A stretch of 64,000 nucleotides of DNA from Anaerococcus mediterraneensis (GCF_900128415.1 NZ_LT635772.1:1798001-1862000); one strand, 5' to 3'. Positions 53,910 to 62,366 are shown, counted from the stretch's first letter. The notes: generated by a model from the sequence alone, not told the origin. A program made the numbers and translations.

Positions 53910-53938
53910 AATATATAACATTTTTTTAACTTTGTCAA
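53910..53938 (-). promoter_or_regulatory. Promoter of the crotonase gene
   Basis: TTGACA (53938-53933), a 17-base spacer and TATATT (53915-53910) on the minus strand, about 43 bases before the ATG, with GAGGAGG as ribosome site. A second TATAAT lies about ten bases further on. Confidence 0.7.
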
Positions 53939-54071
53939 AAAAATATTTATAAGCCATTGTTTTATAGATTTATACTTTGATAAATAATATCAAAAATACG
54001 ATTGCCAATGAAAAACCGACTTTTTTCCTTAGTCACTATAATTTTTTATGACAATTCCTTTAAAAATATAT

Positions 54072-54109
54072 AAAAAATACCCCTCTATCTGTATGAAGAT
54101 TTGAGGGGT
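54072..54109 (-). terminator. Terminator of the znu operon
   Basis: ACCCCTC and GAGGGGT arms (54103-54109 and 54079-54085) around a 17-base loop, followed on the minus strand by ATTTTTTAT. It lies just after the znuB stop. Confidence 0.75.
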
Positions 54110-54113
54110 AGGA

Positions 54114-54929
54114 TCAAAGGGTTGATCTTTTTTTGATTTTTCTAGATAAAAGTTTTACCAGACCGCTTATACAAAGAGAAGCTATGGCAAGCATGACTAT
54201 AGCGCCTCCTGGTTTTATGCCCTGATAAAATGATATGCTTATACCTATGACCATAAAAACTACTGAAAAAATCAATGATAAGATATAAGTTTTTTTATAA
54301 GAGGAGCTTAGTAAAAGTGCATTTGCGACAGGTATGACCATCAAAGATGTGATCATGAGTGCTCCAACAATTTTAGCTGATATAGCTATGGTTATGGCTG
54401 TCAAAAATGTAAAAATGCTATTTATAAAACTAACCTTGACTCCTGCCAGCCTTGCCATTAGCGGATTTATGGATATATACAAAAGGGCATTGTAAAAATA
54501 TATGGACAAGACTACTACCAAAATAAATATGACGCTTACCATTTTTAAATCTGTTTTTGATACCGTTGTTATAGATCCAAAAAGATAGGACTCAAAAGAT
54601 TTGCCTCCTGGTGCAAAATCTGAAAGTATAGCAGCCAGTCCTATACCAAAACTCATAATTATGGCTGTAGCCATATCTCCAAATTCCTTAAATCTTTTTC
54701 TAATAAGTTCTATTGCAAAGGCTGATATTATACAAAAAATTAAGGATGCTGCCATGAGGTTGGTAGATAAGATCAGCCCCATGGCAATACCAGCTAGGGA
54801 TGAGTGAGATAGGGCATCTCCTACCATAGAGGTTTTTCTATTTATCATTACAAGACCTATCATTGGGATAATTATTGCAAGCATGATCCCAGCAACAAGG
54901 GCCCTTTGCATAAAATCGTAAGCTAGCAT
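54114..54929 (-). CDS. znuB: Zinc ABC transporter permease
   Basis: 271 residues with eight or more transmembrane helices. MVGDALSHSSLAGIAMGL and IVGALMITSLMVIPVANALL are the ABC-3 metal permease signatures. It overlaps znuC by seven bases and works with ZnuA and ZnuC. The His-rich ZnuA and the adjacent Fur-family gene favour zinc over manganese. Confidence 0.92.
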   Translation of the reverse strand: MLAYDFMQRALVAGIMLAIIIPMIGLVMINRKTSMVGDALSHSSLAGIAMGLILSTNLMAASLIFCIISAFAIELIRKRFKEFGDMATAIIMSFGIGLAAILSDFAPGGKSFESYLFGSITTVSKTDLKMVSVIFILVVVLSIYFYNALLYISINPLMARLAGVKVSFINSIFTFLTAITIAISAKIVGALMITSLMVIPVANALLLSSSYKKTYILSLIFSVVFMVIGISISFYQGIKPGGAIVMLAIASLCISGLVKLLSRKIKKRSTL

Positions 54930-55582
54930 ATGACTCCCTCCCTTAGCTTGAAAATTTTATTTGCATAGTCAGAAACCATATCCATCTCATGGCTTATCAT
55001 AAGTATAGATATCTTGTGGTGAGTGTTTAGGTGGACTAAAAGGTCCAAAAATTCCTCTTTTGACTGGCTATCTATACCAACTGTCGGTTCATCTAAGATA
55101 AGGATATCGGGATTGTTGACCATGGCCCTGGCTATCATCACTCTTTGGGCCTGGCCTCCAGAAAGTTTGTTGAAGGGTTTATCAATAAGTTTTTTAATAT
55201 TTAGGGTGGAAAATGTATTTTCAACCTTCGACTTGCTGGATTTTTTTATTGTGTTTATTAGTGAAAACTCCTTATATAAGTTTAGGCCGACATACTCTCT
55301 ACAGCTTATAGGAAAGGCTACTTTGATAGACTCATTTACCTGTGGGACATAACCAATCTTGTCAAAATTTTTGAAATCTTCCATGTCTATTCCAAAAATT
55401 TTTATAGATCCCTTGTCTTTTTTCAGCTCGCCTAGGATTAGTTTTATAAGGGTTGACTTGCCCGAACCATTTTCTCCTGATATCAGAGCAAAGTCACCCT
55501 CTTCTAAGTCTAGGTTTATATTTTTTAATATTAAATTTTCATTGTATCCAAATTTTAAGTTTTTTATTTCTATCAGCTTCAT
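54923..55582 (-). CDS. znuC: Zinc ABC transporter ATPase
   Basis: 219 residues. Walker A SGENGSGKST, Q-loop GYVPQ, signature KLSGGQAQRVMIARAM, Walker B PDILILDEPTVGID and H-loop ISHEMDMV. It is short for the family (about 230-260) at the C-terminus but keeps all motifs. It lies eight bases after znuA. Confidence 0.93.
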   Translation of the reverse strand: MKLIEIKNLKFGYNENLILKNINLDLEEGDFALISGENGSGKSTLIKLILGELKKDKGSIKIFGIDMEDFKNFDKIGYVPQVNESIKVAFPISCREYVGLNLYKEFSLINTIKKSSKSKVENTFSTLNIKKLIDKPFNKLSGGQAQRVMIARAMVNNPDILILDEPTVGIDSQSKEEFLDLLVHLNTHHKISILMISHEMDMVSDYANKIFKLREGVIC

Positions 55583-55590
55583 AATATATA

Positions 55591-56664
55591 TTATGCTAGT
55601 GACTTATATATATTTTCAAGGTTTTCTTTGATTATTTCTTGCAATGTTACGTTTTTATCTAGGTCTTCCTTTGAAGCAAACTCCATTGTTGATAGTGGGG
55701 CTACTTCTGCACCTATTTCATCGGCTATAGTTTTTGCTGCCTTGTCTGAACCACCTTTTTCAAAAAATACTGTCTTTATTTTTTTAGCCTTGGCAAGGTC
55801 TGTCACATCTTTCATAGCCTTGGCATCTGGCTCGTCTGTTGATGTTAGGCTTGATAGAGGTATTTGCTCAAGACCAAAGTCTCTAGCTACATAGCCAAAT
55901 GCTTGATGAGGAACTATGAATTTTTTATTTGTAACTTTGTCAAATTTTTCCTTGTATTCATTTGTTATATCATCTAATTCTTTGGCGACTTTTTCATAGT
56001 TTTCCATATAATAGTCTTTATTTTCTGGGTCAATCTCAGATAATTTGTCAGCTATGACCTTTGCTTGGGCCTTGGCATTTAATGGTGATAACCATGTGTG
56101 AGGGTCAAATTCTCCATGGTGGTGGTGATGTTCGTGTTCATCAGCATCTTCGTGGTCGTGGTCTGCGTCTTCGTGATCGTGGTCGTGGTCTGCGTCTTCA
56201 TGGTCGTGGTCATGGTCTGCGTCTTCATGATCGTGGTCGTGATCTTCATGGTCGTGGTCGTGATCATCATCTGCCTTTATTAGGTCAAGACCTGCACTTG
56301 TATCAACCATATCTATATCCACTGTCTCCTCCACAGCATCTTTCCATTCTTCCATGCCTGCACCATTGATAAAGATTAGCTTTGAACCGCTAAGCTCTGC
56401 TATCTCCTTAGCTGATGGCTCCCAGCCATGGCTTTCAGAAGTCAAGGAATTAAAGGCTTTAACATCAAACTTATCCCCTGCAATTTGTTTTGTAAGATTG
56501 TAAATAGGATAAAAAGATGAATATATCACTTTTGATTCTAGCTTTTCTTCTGCTTTTTCTTCTACTTGTGTAGTTTTTTCCTCAGTTTTTTCTTTAGCTT
56601 GGTTGCCACAACCTGTGAAGGCTAGGGACATAGCTAAGAGTATAAATAAATTATTCTTTTTCAT
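55591..56664 (-). CDS. znuA: Zinc-binding lipoprotein, ABC transporter substrate-binding protein
   Basis: 357 residues. A lipoprotein signal peptide with lipobox LAFTGC (Cys19) is followed by a two-lobed zinc-binding protein. Zinc ligands include the His in TSESHGWEPS, EFDPHTWLSP, VPHQAFGYVA and the acidic residue near the end. Between residues about 130 and 185 lies a long His/Asp/Glu loop made of tandem DHDHDHEDA-type units, which captures zinc. First gene of znuACB. Confidence 0.94.
   Translation of the reverse strand: MKKNNLFILLAMSLAFTGCGNQAKEKTEEKTTQVEEKAEEKLESKVIYSSFYPIYNLTKQIAGDKFDVKAFNSLTSESHGWEPSAKEIAELSGSKLIFINGAGMEEWKDAVEETVDIDMVDTSAGLDLIKADDDHDHDHEDHDHDHEDADHDHDHEDADHDHDHEDADHDHEDADEHEHHHHHGEFDPHTWLSPLNAKAQAKVIADKLSEIDPENKDYYMENYEKVAKELDDITNEYKEKFDKVTNKKFIVPHQAFGYVARDFGLEQIPLSSLTSTDEPDAKAMKDVTDLAKAKKIKTVFFEKGGSDKAAKTIADEIGAEVAPLSTMEFASKEDLDKNVTLQEIIKENLENIYKSLA
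56118..56272. repeat. Tandem DNA repeat coding the ZnuA His-rich loop
   Basis: A 27-base unit coding for A-D-H-D-H-D-H-E-D, with shorter 18-base variants, recurs about five times with small base changes. Such repeats change length by slippage or recombination in whole codons, so loop length probably differs between strains. The repeat also creates long open frames on the opposite strand that are not genes. Confidence 0.85.
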
Positions 56665-56679
56665 AAAAACCTCCTTTAT

Positions 56680-56728
56680 TGCAAGTTATTTGCATTAATG
56701 ATTATATATGCCTTTTTTATTATGTCAA
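56680..56728 (-). promoter_or_regulatory. znuA promoter with probable Zur box
   Basis: TTGACA (56728-56723), a 16-base spacer and TATAAT (56706-56701) face znuA. Directly downstream, at the start site, lies TGCAA-GTTAT-TTGCA (56680-56694), a perfect 5+5+5 dyad. It is the best Zur/Fur-box candidate between znuA and the divergent Fur-family gene, though it is not the classical GATAATGATAATCATTATC form. TATAAT at 56736-56741 may serve the divergent gene. Confidence 0.6.
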
Positions 56729-56759
56729 ATAAAAGTATAATTATTTTTAAGGAGCAAAT

Positions 56760-57188
56760 ATGAATTACAAAGACTTACTAAAGAAAAATGATCTGAGGAT
56801 AACCAAACAGAGAAATCTCATCCTCGATTTTATAAATCAAACAAATAAACCTGTATCTGGCCAGGAGATCTATGACTCTCTCAGAAAAAAAATGAAGATA
56901 GATCTTTCAACTATCTATAGAAACCTAAATACCCTAGAAGAATACAATATTTTGCTAAAGACAGCTGATATTGACGGGATAAATTATTATCAGATAAATA
57001 ATGATGACCACAAACATTTTATAAGCTGTTCTGTCTGCCACAGAAAATTTATCATAGAAAATTGCCCGATCCATGAGCTAGAAGAAAATATCATGGCGGA
57101 GACTGGCTTTATAATAAATGGCCACAATTTCGAGTTTTATGGGATCTGTCCAGACTGTCAGGAAAAAACAATTGAAAAGAATTCTTAA
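56760..57188 (+). CDS. zur: Fur-family regulator, probable Zur
   Basis: 142 residues. A winged helix (NDLRITKQRNLILDFI, then IDLSTIYRNLNTLEE) precedes a dimerisation domain with HKHFISCSVCHRKF and CPDC, the two CxxC pairs of the structural zinc, and the His-rich INGHNFEFYGIC segment. Divergence from znuACB points to a zinc-sensing repressor; PerR or Fur cannot be excluded by reading alone. Confidence 0.87.
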   Translation: MNYKDLLKKNDLRITKQRNLILDFINQTNKPVSGQEIYDSLRKKMKIDLSTIYRNLNTLEEYNILLKTADIDGINYYQINNDDHKHFISCSVCHRKFIIENCPIHELEENIMAETGFIINGHNFEFYGICPDCQEKTIEKNS

Positions 57189-57726
57189 AATATTTTGGAT
57201 TTTTATCCTTATATTTTCCCTTAGTTCTTGTGATGAAAAAGAAAATATATCTAATGAACAAATCTCTTCTACTGATGAAACCTACACAAAAGCACAAGTC
57301 ATTAGGGTAATTGACGGTGATACAATTTGGGTGGATATAGGTGACAGGAAGGAAAAAGTGAGATTTATAGGAATAAATACACCAGAACTTGCTAGAGATG
57401 GGAAGAAGGCTCAGTTTATGGCAGAAGAAGCCAAAGATTTTGTAGAAAAAACTATAAAGGATAAGGAAATCTACCTAGAAAAAGACCTGACAGATAGGGA
57501 TAAGTACGATAGGCTTCTCAGGTATATTTACCTAGAAAAACCTAGTGAAAATCCAAGTTTTGATGAAATTAGAGATAAGTCTTTAAATGGGATTTTGGTC
57601 AAAGAAGGACTGGCCTACTCCAATTATTATAAACCTAATATCAAATACCAGGATTTTTTAGAAAAACTTGAGGATGAGGCCAGGGAAAATAAGCTAGGCA
57701 TCCATTCTAAAAAAAATCGCAAATAA
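57172..57726 (+). CDS. Lipoprotein thermonuclease (staphylococcal nuclease fold)
   Basis: About 184 residues. A signal peptide with lipobox FSLSSC precedes an SNase domain: VIRVIDGDTIWVDI, VRFIGINTPEL (catalytic Arg and Glu), and DKYDRLLRYIYL (second catalytic Arg). It would degrade DNA/RNA at the cell surface with calcium. The TTG at 57172, nine bases after AGGA and inside the end of zur, is chosen because it gives a proper signal peptide. Overlap with zur suggests coupled expression. Confidence 0.87.
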   Translation: MKRILKIFWIFILIFSLSSCDEKENISNEQISSTDETYTKAQVIRVIDGDTIWVDIGDRKEKVRFIGINTPELARDGKKAQFMAEEAKDFVEKTIKDKEIYLEKDLTDRDKYDRLLRYIYLEKPSENPSFDEIRDKSLNGILVKEGLAYSNYYKPNIKYQDFLEKLEDEARENKLGIHSKKNRK

Positions 57727-57728
57727 AG

Positions 57729-57767
57729 AGCTCTTGCAGCCTATAAATAGGTCGCAAGAGCTTTTTT
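57729..57767 (+). terminator. Terminator after the nuclease gene
   Basis: AGCTCTTGC and GCAAGAGCT arms around an AT-rich loop followed by seven T. It abuts the 3' end of the convergent tRNA gene. Confidence 0.9.
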
Positions 57768-57841
57768 TGGCACGCCTTAGAGGAATCGAACCCCTATCTT
57801 GGGCTTCGGACACCCTTGTTTTGCCATTAAACTAAAGGCGC
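57768..57841 (-). tRNA. tRNA-Arg (anticodon CCG)
   Basis: A 74-base cloverleaf with encoded CCA. The acceptor GCGCCTT pairs with AAGGCGT (one G-U), the D-stem is GTTT/AAAC, and the anticodon arm loop GTCCGAA has U33 before CCG. The variable loop is four bases, and the T-arm AGGGG-TTCGATT-CCTCT has the invariant TTCGA. CCG reads the Arg codon CGG. The first pair of the anticodon stem is an A-A mismatch. It begins one base after the stop of the phosphoesterase gene, so it may be processed from that transcript. Confidence 0.88.
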
Positions 57842-58633
57842 TTATTTGATCGTGATATTTGAATAGGATATTGGATTTAAGAATCTCAACGGCAAAAATG
57901 TATTGCCTAGGCCACTTTCTACATAAATCCTACTATTTTCAAAATCAAACAATCCCCTATCAAAATCTGGGAAATATCCCTCACCTGGAGCTACCAAGGC
58001 ACCAATAAATGGGGCTCTGACTTGTCCGCCGTGGGTATGGCCTGAAAATATAAAGTCAATGTCTTTTCTATAATTATCTCTCACATTTTTAGAAAAATGA
58101 GCTAGGACTAAATTTAGGCTCGTATCTGGCTTGAAATTGTCAAAATTACTTCCCCAATAGGTAATTCCATAAATATAGATTTTATTATCCCCTATTTCTA
58201 CAAATTCTCCATCATTATCTAATTTTGTGATCCCAAGACTTTTTATTTTTTCATAAAAAACTTCAGAATCTCTTGATACTTCCTCGTGGTTTCCAGAAAC
58301 ATAATAGGTTTTTATCCCCAATTCATTTAATCTTTGTAGAAAATACATAGTTCTTTCGATTTTTTCTTTTGTAGGATAATCTATCATGTCCCCTGTGAGA
58401 AATATCAAGTCTGGATTAAAATCCCTAATTTTCCCCAAAACTTCATCAAGATTTGCCAATACATTTGAATGAAAATCAGAAATGTGGGTGATCTTTATAG
58501 GATCTTTGACCTTGTCAGAAAAAAGCCTTATTCGTTTTTCCACAGCCTTGAAACACTGGTCGTGAATATATTTTCCTGTCAAAATCGTAGTGGCAAGCAA
58601 GAGGCCTGCCACTATTTTCTTTCTATGCTTCAT
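57842..58633 (-). CDS. Membrane-associated metallophosphoesterase (YaeI/YkuE-like)
   Basis: 263 residues. An N-terminal hydrophobic anchor (about 7-22) precedes a calcineurin-like fold with THISDFHSN, FLTGDMIDY, YVSGNHEEV, LAHFSK and SGHTHGGQVRAP, the full two-metal set. SGHTHGGQ is the form of the YkuE/YaeI group, which includes UDP-sugar or lipid diphosphate hydrolases. The substrate is unknown. It overlaps nadE by 11 bases. Confidence 0.87.
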   Translation of the reverse strand: MKHRKKIVAGLLLATTILTGKYIHDQCFKAVEKRIRLFSDKVKDPIKITHISDFHSNVLANLDEVLGKIRDFNPDLIFLTGDMIDYPTKEKIERTMYFLQRLNELGIKTYYVSGNHEEVSRDSEVFYEKIKSLGITKLDNDGEFVEIGDNKIYIYGITYWGSNFDNFKPDTSLNLVLAHFSKNVRDNYRKDIDFIFSGHTHGGQVRAPFIGALVAPGEGYFPDFDRGLFDFENSRIYVESGLGNTFLPLRFLNPISYSNITIK

Positions 58634-60416
58634 CTAAACCCTCTAAATAAACACTTGGGCTCATATCTGATGGGATTTTAAAACCTAGTCTTGGAGAAAA
58701 ACTCCTACCTGTGACATTTGGTCCATCAACTGCGGCTGATCTTTTAAATTGGCTAGAGGTAAATCTTTTAAAATATGATTTTATCCATTTTTTTAGAGTT
58801 TCCGCATCATAGGTGTCAGAAAAGGCAATTTGGGCATCAGATAAAATATCGACAGCCTTCTTGTGGTAGGTCAATTGTTGGTAGATAAAGAAATCTATCA
58901 ATTCATAAGGGCCTATTATATCCTCTGTTTTTTGGGTGATCTCACCCTCTTTTTTACTGACAAGCTCTGGAGAAACTGGAGTGTCCAAAATATCAATTAA
59001 AACATTTCTCAAAGCTTTATTTTCTGAAAAATGCGCATAAGACCTTATCATATACCTAAGCTCAGTTTTCATCAAAGATGCATTTAGGCTATAAGATGAC
59101 ATATGATCGCCATTGTAGGTGGCAAAGCCTTGCATATTTTCAGACAAGTCGCCAGTTCCTATGACAAGGCCCCCGCCCATGTTTGATAGGTTAAAGAGAA
59201 CTTGGGTCCTCATCCTGGCTTGGGCATTTTCGTAGGCCAAGTCTGGAGTTTTTCCGTCGTGGCCAATATCTTTTAGGTGGGCTGTTACGGATTTTGAAAT
59301 ATTTATTTCCTTTAATTCAATTCCAAGTGCCTGGCAAAGCTTATAGGCATTTAACTTGGTCCTGTCGCTTGTACCAAAGGCTGGCATGGTGTAGGCGCCA
59401 ATTTTTTTCTTGTCAAAACCAGATATTTCATAAGCCTTAACAATGGCTAGGAGGACTGCTGTTGAGTCAACCCCTCCAGATACTCCCAAATAAACCCTGT
59501 CAGTTCCAACAGCTCTCATTCTCTGAATGAGGCCTAGGGCCTGAATTTGGAGTGCATCTTCGAAATATTCCCTAGAATATTCTGCCTTTGGCAAATATGG
59601 GAATTTCTCCACATAGTAAGGCTCATCGGTTAAATTATTGAAATTTGTATAATGAAATTCATCTTCTACTTCTAGGGAAAATATTCCTGTACAAGTATCT
59701 AAAATTTGTCCATCTTTGGCTAAAATGCTTTTATTTTCATAGACAAAATCAGTTGAAGATTCACCCATACAAGCTGGTGTATGGACATAAATTGCATTCT
59801 TTGATAGATAAGATATGTCATCTAGCAATTTTTTAGAAGTACCAATATGTCTTGGAAAAGCGGACGGATTTAGGATTATATCTGCATTTTGTTCTTTTAA
59901 ATTTAGCGAATTTGGCATATTTCCTGTTTCATCTTCTCCAATACTTATACCTATATAAAGTCCACCAACATAGATTGGGAATTCTCCATTATTATCAACA
60001 AAGTGTTCCCCAAAATTTAATGCAAATTCATAATCTGTTGAGAAAATAGTTTTTTCATACGTTTTGAGATTTTCCTTAACTACTAATCCCAAGGCATCAC
60101 CGCTTTTTATAGGAATCACAACGTTATATATTTTTTTATCTTTTTTTACTGGTAGACCAACGATAAAAAATACGTCCTTATCTTGCGAATAGGCAATGAG
60201 ATCCTCTAAACCTTTAATAGCTGCCTTTAGTAGGTCTTCTTCTAAATATCCGTCATAAAGACTAGCACCTGTCAGACATAATTCTGGGAGGGAAAGAATA
60301 TTTACCTTTTCCTTTTCCGCCTCATCTATCAATTCTTTTATTTTTTTAACATTTTCTGCTACATTTCCCAAAGAAACTGGAAAAGATGCAGATTTTATTT
60401 TTATATTTCTTTTCAT
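58623..60416 (-). CDS. nadE: NAD+ synthetase with glutaminase-like N-domain
   Basis: About 597 residues. The C-terminal synthetase has the PP-loop YLGVSGGVDSTAVLLA, GTGDLSENMQGF and the usual ATP/deamido-NAD residues. The N-terminal nitrilase-like domain keeps the Glu (LSLPELCLTG) and a Lys near NLKTYE. The catalytic Cys of the normal ICEDLW motif is Gly (ISIGEDET). The glutaminase is therefore probably dead and free ammonia may be the nitrogen source. The ATG at 60416 (MKRNIKIK) is preferred to the one four codons upstream. Confidence 0.88.
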   Translation of the reverse strand: MKRNIKIKSASFPVSLGNVAENVKKIKELIDEAEKEKVNILSLPELCLTGASLYDGYLEEDLLKAAIKGLEDLIAYSQDKDVFFIVGLPVKKDKKIYNVVIPIKSGDALGLVVKENLKTYEKTIFSTDYEFALNFGEHFVDNNGEFPIYVGGLYIGISIGEDETGNMPNSLNLKEQNADIILNPSAFPRHIGTSKKLLDDISYLSKNAIYVHTPACMGESSTDFVYENKSILAKDGQILDTCTGIFSLEVEDEFHYTNFNNLTDEPYYVEKFPYLPKAEYSREYFEDALQIQALGLIQRMRAVGTDRVYLGVSGGVDSTAVLLAIVKAYEISGFDKKKIGAYTMPAFGTSDRTKLNAYKLCQALGIELKEINISKSVTAHLKDIGHDGKTPDLAYENAQARMRTQVLFNLSNMGGGLVIGTGDLSENMQGFATYNGDHMSSYSLNASLMKTELRYMIRSYAHFSENKALRNVLIDILDTPVSPELVSKKEGEITQKTEDIIGPYELIDFFIYQQLTYHKKAVDILSDAQIAFSDTYDAETLKKWIKSYFKRFTSSQFKRSAAVDGPNVTGRSFSPRLGFKIPSDMSPSVYLEGLDEA

Positions 60417-60450
60417 TTTATCACCCAATCTTATTTTACCCCTTCTAGAT

Positions 60451-60477
60451 AAAAAAAAGAGGACCCAAAAGGGTCCT
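60451..60477 (-). terminator. Terminator after the acyl-CoA dehydrogenase fusion gene
   Basis: AGGACCC-TTTT-GGGTCCT on the minus strand followed by CTTTTTTTT, 15 bases after the stop. Confidence 0.9.
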
Positions 60478-60491
60478 GCTCTCTAAATTTA

Positions 60492-62171
60492 TTAAAGTTT
60501 TTCGATCTCTTCGATTAGGGCTGGTACTACTTTGTGGAAGTCGCCTACTATACCATAATCGCAGTTTTTGAAGAATGGAGCTGCTTCGTCGTTGTTGATA
60601 ACTACGATCTTGCCAGCATCCCTAAGTCCTCTGAGGTGTTGACCTGCTCCTGAGATACCTATACCGAAATATAGTTCTCCCTTGAACTTTCTACCAGATA
60701 CACCTATATATTGTCTAAGTGGTACATATTTTCTAACTTGGGCTGCTGGTCTTGATGAACCAAGAACAGATCCTGTTAGGTTGGCGAGTTTCTTGGCTAG
60801 TTCTAGGTTTTGTTCCTCACCTATACCCATACCTACAACTACAACTCTGTCAGCTTCTTCTACCTTGCCTTCTAGGTCAACTGGATCTTTCTTTAGGGTA
60901 AATCCATCAGCTACTAGGGCCTGAACAAGTTTTTTAGCTGCTTCTTGTGGATCACCTGTGAAGATTTGGCTTTCAGATTTAGCTTCTTCTTTTTTAACTA
61001 CTGGTTTTTCTTTCTTAGCACTACCATCTCTTGGTAGGATATATCCAGAGATAACTAGCTTCATTATCTCATTTGTACCTTCATAGATTTGAGTAATCTT
61101 AGAATCTCTATAGAACCTTTCTACATCTGATCCCTTGATAAATCCAGAACCGCCATATAGTTGTAGGGCTTCTGATGTTAGCCTTTCAGCAAGGTCTGAT
61201 GCGTATAGTTTTGCCATAGCTGCATCCAAACCATAGCCTTTGACATGGGCATCTTTTTTCTTTGCTGCATCATAGATTAAAAGTCTTGCTGCCTTTAGCT
61301 CTGTTGCCATTTGTGCAAGCTTAAATGAGTTATATTGGAATCTACCAACTGATTTACCAAATTGTACCCTTTCCATAGAATAGTTTAAGGCAGATTCATA
61401 AGCACCTTGGGCTATACCAAGACCTTGTGATGCTATACCAATCCTACCACCATCTAGGATCATCATTGCATATTTAAAACCTTTATTAAGCTCACCTAGT
61501 AGGTTTTCTTTTGGAACTTTTACATTTCTAAAGTGAAGCTCAGCTGTAATTGATGATCTGATACCTAGTTTGTCATATGGTTCTGAGAAGGTAAATCCTT
61601 CAAAGTCTTTGTCAACGATAAACATTGAGATACCGTGGTTACCCTTACCTGGCTCTGTAACTGCAGTTACTAGATATGTTTGAGCTTCTGGGGCGTTTGT
61701 GATAAATATTTTTTTACCATTTAATAGGTAGTGGTCGCCTTTATCTACTGCTGTGGTTTCTGTCTCTGCTGAGTCTGAACCAGCATTTTCTTCTGTAAGA
61801 CCAAAACCACCTATATAGGTACCATCTACTAATGGTCTAAGGTATTTTTCTTTTTGTTCTTCTGTACCAAATTCATTGATACCCCATGTTCCTAGAGAGG
61901 TATGAGCTGAGCAGATAACACCAACACCACCGTCTACCCTAGATAACTCTTCTACAGCTATTGCGTAGTGCTCGTTTGTAAGTCCTGCTCCACCATATTT
62001 TTCATCAAAAGGTATGCCCATTAGGCCCATCTTGCCCATCTCTTTAATAATTTCTTTTGGAAATTCTTTTGTTTGGTCAAGGTGAAAAGCGATTGGCTTA
62101 ATTTTATCTTCTGCAAAATCTCTGACGACTTTTCTAAATTCTTCTAAATCTCTTGGTAAATTATATCCCAT
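60492..62171 (-). CDS. Acyl-CoA dehydrogenase fused to an ETF-alpha FAD-binding domain
   Basis: 559 residues. Residues 1-380 are a complete short-chain acyl-CoA dehydrogenase: GGFGLTEENAGSD, KIFITNA (flavin site), LQLYGGSGFIKGSDVERFYRD, and the catalytic Glu in QIYEGTNEI. A charged linker (about 385-405) follows. Residues about 410-559 match the C-terminal FAD domain of ETF alpha: GSVLGSSRPAAQVRKYVP, GVSGRKFKGELYFGIGISGA, QHLRGLRDAGKIVVINND. The ETF-alpha N-domain is missing, and ETF-beta is not nearby. It probably reduces crotonyl-CoA in butyrate formation. Confidence 0.9.
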   Translation of the reverse strand: MGYNLPRDLEEFRKVVRDFAEDKIKPIAFHLDQTKEFPKEIIKEMGKMGLMGIPFDEKYGGAGLTNEHYAIAVEELSRVDGGVGVICSAHTSLGTWGINEFGTEEQKEKYLRPLVDGTYIGGFGLTEENAGSDSAETETTAVDKGDHYLLNGKKIFITNAPEAQTYLVTAVTEPGKGNHGISMFIVDKDFEGFTFSEPYDKLGIRSSITAELHFRNVKVPKENLLGELNKGFKYAMMILDGGRIGIASQGLGIAQGAYESALNYSMERVQFGKSVGRFQYNSFKLAQMATELKAARLLIYDAAKKKDAHVKGYGLDAAMAKLYASDLAERLTSEALQLYGGSGFIKGSDVERFYRDSKITQIYEGTNEIMKLVISGYILPRDGSAKKEKPVVKKEEAKSESQIFTGDPQEAAKKLVQALVADGFTLKKDPVDLEGKVEEADRVVVVGMGIGEEQNLELAKKLANLTGSVLGSSRPAAQVRKYVPLRQYIGVSGRKFKGELYFGIGISGAGQHLRGLRDAGKIVVINNDEAAPFFKNCDYGIVGDFHKVVPALIEEIEKL

Positions 62172-62299
62172 TTTTTCTCCTTCATTTTTCTAAAATTACT
62201 AAGCTTTTTATCTTTTTTGCTTGCGTCTTATAAATTGATACCCATAATAATTTAGTTAAAACAATTCTAAACACAAGTTATTTATTTGTCAAAATATCG

Positions 62300-62327
62300 T
62301 TTATTATTCTTTAATAAATGGTATAAT
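62300..62327 (+). promoter_or_regulatory. Probable promoter of the flavodiiron gene
   Basis: TATAAT at 62322-62327 with a weak -35 TTTATT at 62300-62305 (16-base spacer), about 40 bases before the ATG at 62367. An AAAGGAG ribosome site follows. The preceding 110 bases, up to the divergent dehydrogenase gene, show no obvious operator. Confidence 0.5.
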
Positions 62328-62366
62328 TATTTTAGCAAGAAAAAATATAAATAAAAGGAGTTTCTT

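Noticed and set aside
56118..56272. Possible CRISPR array
   Set aside because: The repeats are contiguous, in frame, of 27/18 bases without unique spacers and code for a His/Asp loop. No CRISPR array or cas gene was seen anywhere in the window.
56061..56369. Open frames opposite and beside the ZnuA His repeat
   Set aside because: They arise from the low-complexity tandem repeat; composition is artefactual and they lie inside znuA.
57768..57841. Reading the tRNA as tRNA-Gly(TCC)
   Set aside because: That register would put G instead of U at position 33; the CCG register keeps U33 and the stem pairing.
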